Source: RHKK01 sp964596245 (GTDB lineage: Bacteria; Patescibacteriota; Patescibacteriia; 2-12-FULL-60-25). From it: a stretch of 64,000 nt of DNA. Shown here piece by piece: positions 25,145-32,538 of this stretch. Below the pieces are notes generated by a model that ran no database searches, was not told the origin of the DNA, and was given only the letters and a program-made list of their open reading frames with translations. A program made the translations under genes and the position numbers. The DNA is taken from positions 118,915-182,914 of the forward strand of contig CAZQSK010000001.1 of assembly GCA_964596245.1 (NCBI GenBank). Direction: 5' to 3'. How positions within the stretch are numbered: the first letter of the stretch is position 1; each line of letters opens with the position of its first letter.

Positions 25145-26124
25145 AGATATTGGTGGATGGACGTCCTCTCCTCCGTCCGTGGATGGGTGGTGTTCCGCGT
25201 CTGACGGCCAGCCTACTTCCCGCTTTAATCGATGCACTCAAACCGCATGAGACAAGAATCGTCTCAACCGGTCTTGAGAATCCGTCAGCCACCAAGCGCT
25301 TGCCGAATAAATTGGTTGCATTTCTTACGTGGAGCGGTTTGTCTTCATATGATCGTCTGTTTGGAGATGAAAAAGCCGATCTCTTGTTTCTTCCCAATCT
25401 TGAATTCGTTGGAAAGCCCCGCATCCCCTACGCATTACTCGTGCATGATCTGTCTTTTTTGATTGAGCCGCGTTGGTTTGATTGGAAATCCAGGCTTTGG
25501 CATATCGGCGTTAAACCAAAACAGTTGATGAAAAACGCGGCTCATCTGTTTGCCGTATCAGAAACCACCAAACGCGATTTGATACAGATGCTCGATATCC
25601 CTGCCGAACGCATCACGGTGATTCCACTCGGTCTTGATCAGGCGGCTCCATCTGAAAAAAAACAGCCGGGACGCTACATTATGTGTCTTGGAGCAAGCGG
25701 CCGAAGAAAAAACATTGGATGCATCATCGCCGCTCATGCCGAACTCATCAAACAAAAGAAATACGAAGACGTGAAACTGATCTTAACGGGCACCCCTGAG
25801 TTTCTACGTCCTTCGTACCCGGATCTGTTCGCCCTCATGCGAGATGCGAGCGCCTTTTGCTACCCGTCCTGGTATGAAGGCTTTGGAATGCCTTTGCACG
25901 AAGCCGCCCGTTTCGGCACTCCCTGCATTTCATCGACCGCCGGTTCGCTTCCTGAAACAGCACCCCAAGGAACCCTATTCGCATCCCCCGCAAAACCCCA
26001 TCAATGGCTGGAAGCGATGTGTCAGATCTTGGACAATCGCGAAAAATATCGAACCCAGACTGTACTCGGTGACTGGACACAGGCAGCAGAGCTTATTTCG
26101 CACAAACTCATTTCTCTCGTATAA
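25141..26124 (+). CDS. GT4-family glycosyltransferase
   Basis: 327 residues, translationally coupled to the preceding glycosyltransferase. The N-terminal half has DGRPLLRPWMGGVPRL and YALLVHDLSFLIEP; the C-terminal half has PLGLDQAAP, LGASGRRKNIGCIIAAHAEL and the donor-site motif YEGFGMPLHEAARFGTP, followed by SSTAGSLPETA. This pattern resembles mannosyltransferases of the WbaZ/MtfB type. Donor and acceptor are inference only. Confidence 0.9.
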   Translation: MKILVDGRPLLRPWMGGVPRLTASLLPALIDALKPHETRIVSTGLENPSATKRLPNKLVAFLTWSGLSSYDRLFGDEKADLLFLPNLEFVGKPRIPYALLVHDLSFLIEPRWFDWKSRLWHIGVKPKQLMKNAAHLFAVSETTKRDLIQMLDIPAERITVIPLGLDQAAPSEKKQPGRYIMCLGASGRRKNIGCIIAAHAELIKQKKYEDVKLILTGTPEFLRPSYPDLFALMRDASAFCYPSWYEGFGMPLHEAARFGTPCISSTAGSLPETAPQGTLFASPAKPHQWLEAMCQILDNREKYRTQTVLGDWTQAAELISHKLISLV

Positions 26125-26145
26125 ATAGAGTTTTTGGCTTGTTTT

Positions 26146-26174
26146 AGCGGCGCTAATCATAGCGCTGTTTTTGT
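26146..26174 (+). terminator. Terminator of the glycosyltransferase operon
   Basis: Stem GCGCTA / TAGCGC, loop ATCA, followed by TGTTTTTG. Confidence 0.6.
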
Positions 26175-26184
26175 CTGTGTTTTA

Positions 26185-26213
26185 TTGACAAAAGGCCTAT
26201 TTTATGCTATATT
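26185..26213 (+). promoter_or_regulatory. Consensus promoter of island D
   Basis: TTGACA, 17-base spacer, TATATT: the best sigma-70 match in the window. A leader of about 85 bases follows, including a CCGC / GCGG hairpin near 26231-26244. Confidence 0.85.
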
Positions 26214-26305
26214 ATTACGTTCGAGTGGGCTCCGCGCTTTTGCGGGGAATCATTCGTTCGCGTCCGGGGAAGGTAACACCAACCCCTTTACACACGAGGT
26301 CAGTC

Positions 26306-27367
26306 ATGAACGAGCAGAACAGCGATCGTCCGGTGCACGCTCCCAAGAACCACGCCAGCGCCAAGGTGCTGACGCGGGTCCTGAAGGACGCCGAGCTCGC
26401 GTCGATCTTCTCCGTCGACATCTTCTTCAAGAAGGCGTCGCTGGCGGACAAGGTCATCAAGGAGCTCGGTCTCGAGCTCAAGAACTTCGAGTCCGAGACC
26501 AAGGTCCTGAAGCGCCAGGACGAGAAGGGCGACGTGCAGGAGGGCGGCGAGCAGGAGCTCACCCTCATGAAGCTCCGCGTCCCGATCGACGTCATGCGCA
26601 AGCTCGACGAGATCCGGACCGCCAAGCTCACCCGCATGGGCGGCAAGCCCGGCGACGTCCGTGAGGGCCACGTCGACACCGGCTCGTCCGAGATCGGCGA
26701 GGAGGGCGGCCTCCCGAACGCCGTGCTGCACGGCATCGTCACGAACGCGCTTCTGGAGGGCTACACCCTCTCGACGATCGTGCGTGAGATCCGTCCGGCG
26801 CGCTACACGCGCAGCGACGTCAAGAAGGCCGCCGAGGCCCTCAACGAGCTGCTCGACGCCCTCGAGCTCACGCGCAACGAGTACGAGGAGCTGAGCGACG
26901 AGGAGTTCGAGAAGCTCGACTCCAAGGCCACCGACAAGATCGAGTGGCTGAAGACCGTCACGGTCGGCGACTTCAAGAAGACCGAGGCGGGTGCGCAGGT
27001 CTGGGCCTACAAGATCGGCTTCACCTTCGCGAAGACCGGCTACACGGAGCTCAGCGAGACGGCCAAGCGCCTCGCCGAGTACCTCGACACGCACTACTGG
27101 CAGCACCTCCACATGTGGGACAACCCCGATGGGTCGCAGCGCTTCAGCTGCATCCCCTCGAGCGGTACGGAGGTCCCGCGGATCTTCAACCGGCTGTCCT
27201 ACCGTCCCGGTCGCGGCTTCATCGTCAAGATGGTCGCGAACCAGGCGCACAAGAAGCTCGACGAGATCAAGGAGCAGCTCAAGCAGCTCCGGCCCTCGCT
27301 GGGTGACCAGCTCAAGGGCCGCATGATCGAGTCGGGCACCAAGCCCGCGACGGACTCGAGCTCCTAA
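26306..27367 (+). CDS. GC-rich island D: charged helical protein of unknown function
   Basis: 353 residues, not recognised. No signal peptide. Highly charged and mostly helical, with a Glu-rich segment near 190-215 (NEYEELSDEEFEKLD) and a W/H/Y-rich block near 265-285 (YWQHLHMWDNPDGS) that could be a folded core; it ends in a Lys/Leu helix and a Ser-rich tail. Glu is almost always GAG, Lys AAG, Leu CTC/CTG, in contrast to the AT-tolerant codons of flanking genes. The Shine-Dalgarno CACGAGGT lies 6 bases before the ATG. The strong promoter and GC-optimised codons suggest high expression. Origin from a GC-rich donor or phage is inference. Confidence 0.7.
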   Translation: MNEQNSDRPVHAPKNHASAKVLTRVLKDAELASIFSVDIFFKKASLADKVIKELGLELKNFESETKVLKRQDEKGDVQEGGEQELTLMKLRVPIDVMRKLDEIRTAKLTRMGGKPGDVREGHVDTGSSEIGEEGGLPNAVLHGIVTNALLEGYTLSTIVREIRPARYTRSDVKKAAEALNELLDALELTRNEYEELSDEEFEKLDSKATDKIEWLKTVTVGDFKKTEAGAQVWAYKIGFTFAKTGYTELSETAKRLAEYLDTHYWQHLHMWDNPDGSQRFSCIPSSGTEVPRIFNRLSYRPGRGFIVKMVANQAHKKLDEIKEQLKQLRPSLGDQLKGRMIESGTKPATDSSS

Positions 27368-27390
27368 GCTCGTCCACCGCACCCACACTC

Positions 27391-27472
27391 TCCGGCACGC
27401 ACTTCGTTCCGTGCCGGAACGAGTTCCTCAGAACGAAGAAGAAGGCGTCGATCGGTCACTCCGGTCGACGCC
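27391..27472 (+). terminator. Two GC-rich hairpins after island D
   Basis: Hairpin 1: TCCGGCACG / CGTGCCGGA (27391-27418). Hairpin 2: GGCGTCGATCGG / CCGGTCGACGCC with loop TCACT (27444-27472), extended by an AGAAG/CTTCT flank. The U-tract is weak, unlike the host terminators. Confidence 0.55.
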
Positions 27473-27488
27473 TCTTCTAAATCCCAAA

Positions 27489-28889
27489 TTATTCCTCCTC
27501 TTCTTTTTCGCGATTTGGATCACGTTTTACCAGGATTTCCTTAAACTTCTCTTTGATACCAGCAATGCTTCCATCACCGAGCTTGGCCAGCGAATCGATT
27601 TCACCATCCTGTACCCATTGCGGAATCGGCAATCCTTCATACATGCGGAATGCGTGCGACAAGAAAGACGTCGCATACGAACCTTTACCCAAGGTAAACC
27701 GCATAATCACGCCCTGATCCACCGGCTCATACGCCACGCGCTCGGCCTTAAGACGCGTTGGGATGGTCTTGGCATGCGTCTGCAAGAACGGCAGCGTCGC
27801 AATCACGTTTTCATAGTCTTCGGTTCCATCCTGCTCAATCAAATCCGTATAGCCCTGCGGTATGCCACCCGGAGCAAGCGGCAGCGGCAACTCATCCGGC
27901 AGTTCCCCTCCACGCTCCACCAAGCGCGAGATGTGACGATTGATCACCCACGACGCATAGGCCGCCTGCCAGAATTTCACCTGTTCTTTGATGGCCGCCA
28001 ATGCTTGGCGCGTCTTCTTTGGATCGCGCACCAATGATTCCAGTACGCGAATCTCATCGCGCAAGCTACTCGGCAAAAATGAAGCGATGGAAAGCATACG
28101 CTTCCAATCTCCATAGACTGCCTCCAGTGATTCGCGCAGCTCGCGATACAACGGAATATCAAACGGTCCGGGTCGCGTGAGGTACAGCTTGATCGCTCCA
28201 TCGATGTCGCCTTGAAAAAGCTTTTGCCCAAGACGATGCGATAACATACGGAATCCGAAACGTTGTGGGCCGTAAAAGTTATAGCCACCGACGGAACCGA
28301 GTCTATCCAACAACTCTTCATTAAAATCTCCCCCTTCGGTGCGCACAACAATGGTGAATCGGTTGCCGCCCAAATCCCCCGGCTGCAAGGCACCGCTTCC
28401 ATAGGCCACCGGGCGCAACATCACATTCGGATGATCAAGCGTCAGTGCTTTCTCTTTTGATACGCCACGCAAAGACACGCGCTGCGTTGTGACAGCCGCC
28501 GCATCCTTAATACCCGCATACCCGAATTGTCCGGGCTGCAATCCAAGCATGGACTCAATGTCATGTTGCGCGTGCAGATGCGCGAGACCAGCCTTGACCA
28601 TGTCGGCATACAACGTACGCGTATCAACATCGTTTTTGAATGTAGGTGGTTTTGAAAGCTCAATCTGCGTTCCATCACGCAAAATCTCTTCCACGATAAA
28701 GTCTTGCGGGTAGAGACGGATGTATCCGCGCACGCGCTCTTCGGGAAGATACGTGACACCAATCATCCCCAAAATGAAATCAGGATCCGGAGATTCGGGA
28801 CGGGCCAACAATTCCGGACGCGTCGCACGAATCTTATCGAATTGCGCACGCTCGGTGGCCCGCCAGGCGGAATAAAGGTCGTCAGACAT
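27489..28889 (-). CDS. truD: tRNA pseudouridine(13) synthase TruD
   Basis: 466 residues, longer than E. coli TruD (349), as is common outside gamma-proteobacteria. The catalytic Asp lies in AGIKDAAAVTTQR. Further family motifs are the N-terminal KPPTFKNDVDTRTL-type strand region, GGNRFTIVVR, GGYNFYGPQRFG and a C-terminal SYATSFLSHAFRM. It isomerises U13 in tRNA-Glu; a tRNA-Glu gene is at 42206. ATG 28889 is chosen because TACCCT ends seven bases upstream. A run of Glu closes the protein. Confidence 0.93.
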   Translation of the reverse strand: MSDDLYSAWRATERAQFDKIRATRPELLARPESPDPDFILGMIGVTYLPEERVRGYIRLYPQDFIVEEILRDGTQIELSKPPTFKNDVDTRTLYADMVKAGLAHLHAQHDIESMLGLQPGQFGYAGIKDAAAVTTQRVSLRGVSKEKALTLDHPNVMLRPVAYGSGALQPGDLGGNRFTIVVRTEGGDFNEELLDRLGSVGGYNFYGPQRFGFRMLSHRLGQKLFQGDIDGAIKLYLTRPGPFDIPLYRELRESLEAVYGDWKRMLSIASFLPSSLRDEIRVLESLVRDPKKTRQALAAIKEQVKFWQAAYASWVINRHISRLVERGGELPDELPLPLAPGGIPQGYTDLIEQDGTEDYENVIATLPFLQTHAKTIPTRLKAERVAYEPVDQGVIMRFTLGKGSYATSFLSHAFRMYEGLPIPQWVQDGEIDSLAKLGDGSIAGIKEKFKEILVKRDPNREKEEEE

Positions 28890-28896
28890 ACGGCAT

Positions 28897-28902
28897 AGGG
28901 TA
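28897..28902 (-). promoter_or_regulatory. -10 box for leaderless truD transcript
   Basis: TACCCT, seven bases before ATG 28889 on the minus strand. Confidence 0.5.
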
Positions 28903-28978
28903 TCACGCGGGCATACGAGGATTGACAAAAACCCCATATTTTGTTACGCCGAGGCTATTCCAGCCGGAATATTCACCT

Positions 28979-31813
28979 ATGAAACATCTCTTTGCTAAGC
29001 CGTTTTTTGTTGGTGCTGCCATGGTCATCGCCCTCGTGGGTTTGACCTCCGTCTCGCCGGCCATTGCCGACCGTGATGCGTGGACGTGGACCGACAAGAG
29101 CTCAGCCCTCCCCCGCCGCGATGTGGCGATCACGCTTTCCGCCGAACGTCAGGGGGCAACCCTCTTGTCCGACGGTTCGAATCTTTGGCGCTTTGACGGC
29201 GCCAAGGTTGAAGACCTCACACAGGAAGCTCGTAATCGCGGATTGAATAATGTGAAGCTGCTCGCCTCTGACGGACGTCAGTGGTTGATGTGGTCCCGCG
29301 GTGCGGACGATGTTCGTGGTCAGCTCTGGCTTCGCGACAATGAAACGTGGACCGATATCACGCGCGCTCTTCCGTCTACGGTCGAGACACTTGAAGCCGT
29401 CGGTCATGATGGTCAGTGGTATCTCCGCAGCACGGCTCGCGGTACCACCCGTCTCGTGTTCTTGAACGGTATCACCTCAATCCCACAGGACGTCACGCTC
29501 CCGATCGAAGCTTCGCAGCTTCCGACCGGCTGTCGCGCTGACGGTTTGTCGACGATTTGTACCGGCTTAAACCGCGCCGTGAACGTGAACGGCCAGTGGT
29601 TTTGGTTGGGCGGCGCTTCTGAAGCGCGTACCAACACCGGCAGCATCACGCAGACCGCCTCCGTAAAGATGTGGCGCATTTCCGGCAACGATTTTATTCC
29701 AATGACCAATGCTCCGAGCGCCAAGTTCGTGAGCCGCGTCTGGTCCACGGCCAATGGCGCCTTGGTCGCCACCTCAGAATCGATCAGCAATCCGCAGCTC
29801 GCAGACCGCTTGTGGTCTTTTGATGGCACGCGCTGGACCGACCTCACCACCCAGGCCCGTGCTCATGGTTTGCTTCCGGTTGATGCAAACAAAGTCCAAG
29901 CCGCTTTCGGTGGTAACTCATGGATGGTGATCTCCGGCAGCAAATTGTTCCGCGTCGAAGGCGTGGTCTTGAATGCCAAGGGCGAAACCAAAGACCGCTA
30001 CGCCACTTTGGTTGGTGGCAACGGCTTCGTGCTTACGGCTCCAGAAAGACTCACGGTCGTCTCCGACGATATCGGTACCCCGGAAGTGGTGACGGCTGCT
30101 CCGAACATCACGGTGCAAAATGCCGCTGCCTTAAGCAATGCCATTTCCGGTACGGATTTGCGCATCGATGGCATTCCGGCTGATTTGAAAATCGGTGACG
30201 GCAAAGCCTTCACCTTCCGCGCTTCGGCTGAAGACCTGTCCGGTATCGAACGCGTCGAAATCTACGTGAACGGAGCTCGCATCCGCATCTGTCAGGAAAA
30301 CTCCTGTACGTTCACGCAGACCTATTGGACCAATGGTCAGGCCGCTCGCACCGTCACCTTCCAGGCCAAGGCCTGGAACCGTCTCGGCGCCTCGGTTACA
30401 AGCCGTATCATCACATTAAACATTCAGCGCGACTCCGTGGCAGGACTTGCTCCGCAGACCATTATGAATGAGCCGGCTCGCACACTTGATCGCGGCTCGG
30501 CCATGTATTACGCCTCGTGGATTGTTCCGCCGGGCGCTGAGCTTCCGGCTGGTAGCCAGGCTAGCTACATCACGGTGGGCCAAGACAAGATCGACGGCAT
30601 TTCCTCGATCGAAATCTGGGCGAATGGCAAGAATGTGAAGACGTGTGCTGGAGCTTCTTCCAAAGCCGAAGTGCGCTGTGAAGCTCAGCTGATTGCGACT
30701 GACTATCCGACTGGTACCGACATCTTCTTGAATGCCCGCATCACGGATGTGAAAGGTAATGCCCTCTGGATTCCGGCAACGACCTTGAAGCGTCCCGCTC
30801 CGCCAGTGATCGCTGCGAATACGTCTACCGTTAAGCCGACTGTGACCACCCCGGTTGCGCCCGTGGTCTCGGCTCCGGTCTTCGCCTCACGCCTCGTAAT
30901 CGAACCGAATACGACCGACATCCGCCGCGGCAGCACGATTACGGTTCGTGCGCTTTCGCAGGATAATAAGGTCGGTATGGAACGCGTGGAGATCTCCTAT
31001 GGTGGTCAGATCCGTCAGATCTGCCGCTACGGCATCGCCATGAGCGAGGTGAAGTGTGATCTCACACTTGATACGGCCGCCTTTGCGGACAATACCTCTT
31101 TCTCCTTCGTGGCTCGCGCCATTAACACCGAAGGCAAGGAAACCTGGAGCAATGGTCAGACCGTGACGATCCGTTCTGCCACCTGGAGCCCGACTCCGGC
31201 TGGTGCGACCGCTTCTACTGAAGGTCTTACACAATGGAGCTGGCTCACGCCTCCGGTTAGTGAAATCGAAGCGACGCAGGAAACGACCTATCAGGTTGGT
31301 ACCTGGTCGCCGGATGGCATTGCTAAGATCGAAATGTTCGTGAACGGCGCCGTGCGCAAGACCTGCGGCTTCGTTTCCGGGACCATGGCTCGCGATTGCA
31401 CCTACACCATCCGCACATCGGATTGGAATCACGGCCAAGTCGTAACAGTGAACGCTCGCATCACGGACAATGCCGGTCGCATTGCCTGGTCAGATGTAAA
31501 AAATATCCTCATCTCCCGCGCTTGGTGGGAGCCGATGAATCGTCCGGGTGCGTATGTCACCTTGAACGCCAACAAGACGGACAGCTATGTCTCGGGAGAA
31601 AAACTCAGCTTCACCATGACGGGCTGGTCGCCGAATGGCGCCGAACGTCTGGAGCTTTGGATGGATGGCAAAATGGTTGCCGCCTGTCCTTCCGACATCT
31701 GCACGTGGACGAGCCAAGGTCTCACGGCTGCCCGCGTCGAATTCCAGGCTCGCCTGGTCGATCGCCAAGGCAAGGAAACATGGACCGGCTTGTACGGCTT
31801 GAACAAGAAGTAA
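28979..31813 (+). CDS. Large secreted protein: propeller-like N-terminus plus five Ig-like repeats
   Basis: 944 residues. Signal peptide (VGAAMVIALVGLTSVSPAIA). Residues about 35-370 show repeated short W-containing strand patterns (NLWRFDGAK, QLWLRDNETW, RLWSFDGTRW), suggesting a beta-propeller. From about 400 to the end, five Ig-like domains share the core VEIYVNGARIRIC, SIEIWANGKNVKTC, VEISYGGQIRQIC, IEMFVNGAVRKTC and LELWMDGKMVAAC. Each has a second Cys about 10-15 residues later, so one small disulfide loop per repeat. It may be an S-layer-like or adhesive surface protein. TTGACA stands at 28922 but its -10 (TACGCC) is weak. Confidence 0.75.
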   Translation: MKHLFAKPFFVGAAMVIALVGLTSVSPAIADRDAWTWTDKSSALPRRDVAITLSAERQGATLLSDGSNLWRFDGAKVEDLTQEARNRGLNNVKLLASDGRQWLMWSRGADDVRGQLWLRDNETWTDITRALPSTVETLEAVGHDGQWYLRSTARGTTRLVFLNGITSIPQDVTLPIEASQLPTGCRADGLSTICTGLNRAVNVNGQWFWLGGASEARTNTGSITQTASVKMWRISGNDFIPMTNAPSAKFVSRVWSTANGALVATSESISNPQLADRLWSFDGTRWTDLTTQARAHGLLPVDANKVQAAFGGNSWMVISGSKLFRVEGVVLNAKGETKDRYATLVGGNGFVLTAPERLTVVSDDIGTPEVVTAAPNITVQNAAALSNAISGTDLRIDGIPADLKIGDGKAFTFRASAEDLSGIERVEIYVNGARIRICQENSCTFTQTYWTNGQAARTVTFQAKAWNRLGASVTSRIITLNIQRDSVAGLAPQTIMNEPARTLDRGSAMYYASWIVPPGAELPAGSQASYITVGQDKIDGISSIEIWANGKNVKTCAGASSKAEVRCEAQLIATDYPTGTDIFLNARITDVKGNALWIPATTLKRPAPPVIAANTSTVKPTVTTPVAPVVSAPVFASRLVIEPNTTDIRRGSTITVRALSQDNKVGMERVEISYGGQIRQICRYGIAMSEVKCDLTLDTAAFADNTSFSFVARAINTEGKETWSNGQTVTIRSATWSPTPAGATASTEGLTQWSWLTPPVSEIEATQETTYQVGTWSPDGIAKIEMFVNGAVRKTCGFVSGTMARDCTYTIRTSDWNHGQVVTVNARITDNAGRIAWSDVKNILISRAWWEPMNRPGAYVTLNANKTDSYVSGEKLSFTMTGWSPNGAERLELWMDGKMVAACPSDICTWTSQGLTAARVEFQARLVDRQGKETWTGLYGLNKK

Positions 31814-31816
31814 AAT

Positions 31817-31846
31817 AAAAGACCCCGCATCGCGGGGTCTTTTATT
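31817..31846. terminator. Bidirectional terminator
   Basis: Stem AAAAGACCCCGC / GCGGGGTCTTTT with loop AT, between convergent genes. Confidence 0.88.
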
Positions 31847-32516
31847 ATCCCTCAAGCACCGTCTCCCCTGCATCGAATTGCACCTCGGCATCCAAGATCT
31901 CTAACGGAATAGCTTCACCCGCGTAATAAATACGCGCTTCCAAATCATTGTATTTGCTGAAGTAACTATCTTGCTGTGCACCACTTGCATCAATCGCCTG
32001 CTGCTTCAAACGCTTCAAGCGCTTCTTCATCGCCTCAAGCTCGCTCACGGACTCCTCAATGAAGCCGCCGAGATGTTCCTGCTGCTCTTCATACAAATCG
32101 GCACGCACCTCATCGCGCACCATGCCGATTTCAATCTCCGCATCATCCTTCACTAAATAAGAAGCATCAGGATGTTTGAGGGTAGATGTAAGATCGCTCG
32201 TGCCTGCGTCTTTACGCAGCTTCTTTAAAAGGGAGGCTGTGCTCGGTCGCACGTTTTTGATGACCCCTTCCCATTCAAGCTCCGAACCAACCGTCTCCAA
32301 GAAACGCTGTAGCGCACGACGAGAGGGCCAGCTTACAGCCGCAATGTTGTGGGCGAATTCAACCAGGCGTTCAGGCGTAATATTACCGCCAGCGCGCGCT
32401 TCCTCGACCGCCGTTTCATAGGGCTTTCGATCTTTTTCCGGGATATACGGGAGGACGGACTCGATGAAGTCGCAGACCGAGGTCGTGTCATGCAAGTTGG
32501 GCAAACGGTCGGACAT
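31845..32516 (-). CDS. Hypothetical helical protein
   Basis: 223 residues, not recognised. N-terminal helical domain (VCDFIESVLPYIPEKDRKPYETAVEEA), a central segment with WPSRRALQRFLETVG, then a coiled-coil-like stretch (ELEAMKKRLKRLKQQAIDA) and a short acidic beta tail. No signal or membrane helix. ATG 32516 has the extended -10 TGC-TACAAT 8 bases upstream. Divergent from the DUF2339 gene. Confidence 0.65.
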   Translation of the reverse strand: MSDRLPNLHDTTSVCDFIESVLPYIPEKDRKPYETAVEEARAGGNITPERLVEFAHNIAAVSWPSRRALQRFLETVGSELEWEGVIKNVRPSTASLLKKLRKDAGTSDLTSTLKHPDASYLVKDDAEIEIGMVRDEVRADLYEEQQEHLGGFIEESVSELEAMKKRLKRLKQQAIDASGAQQDSYFSKYNDLEARIYYAGEAIPLEILDAEVQFDAGETVLEG

Positions 32517-32524
32517 ATGCCACG

Positions 32525-32530
32525 ATTGTA
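32525..32530 (-). promoter_or_regulatory. Extended -10 box for near-leaderless transcript
   Basis: TGC-TACAAT on the minus strand, eight bases before ATG 32516. Confidence 0.5.
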
Positions 32531-32538
32531 GCAAATAT

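Noticed and set aside
26300..27388. A 362-codon open frame on the minus strand opposite island D
   Set aside because: It is the antisense shadow of a gene with GC-rich third positions. The plus frame has promoter, Shine-Dalgarno and sensible amino-acid composition; the minus frame is a monotonous Leu/Val/Glu/Arg string.
28922..28950. TTGACA-17-TACGCC as promoter of the large Ig-repeat protein
   Set aside because: Spacing is right but the -10 matches poorly; left as a mention in the gene entry only.
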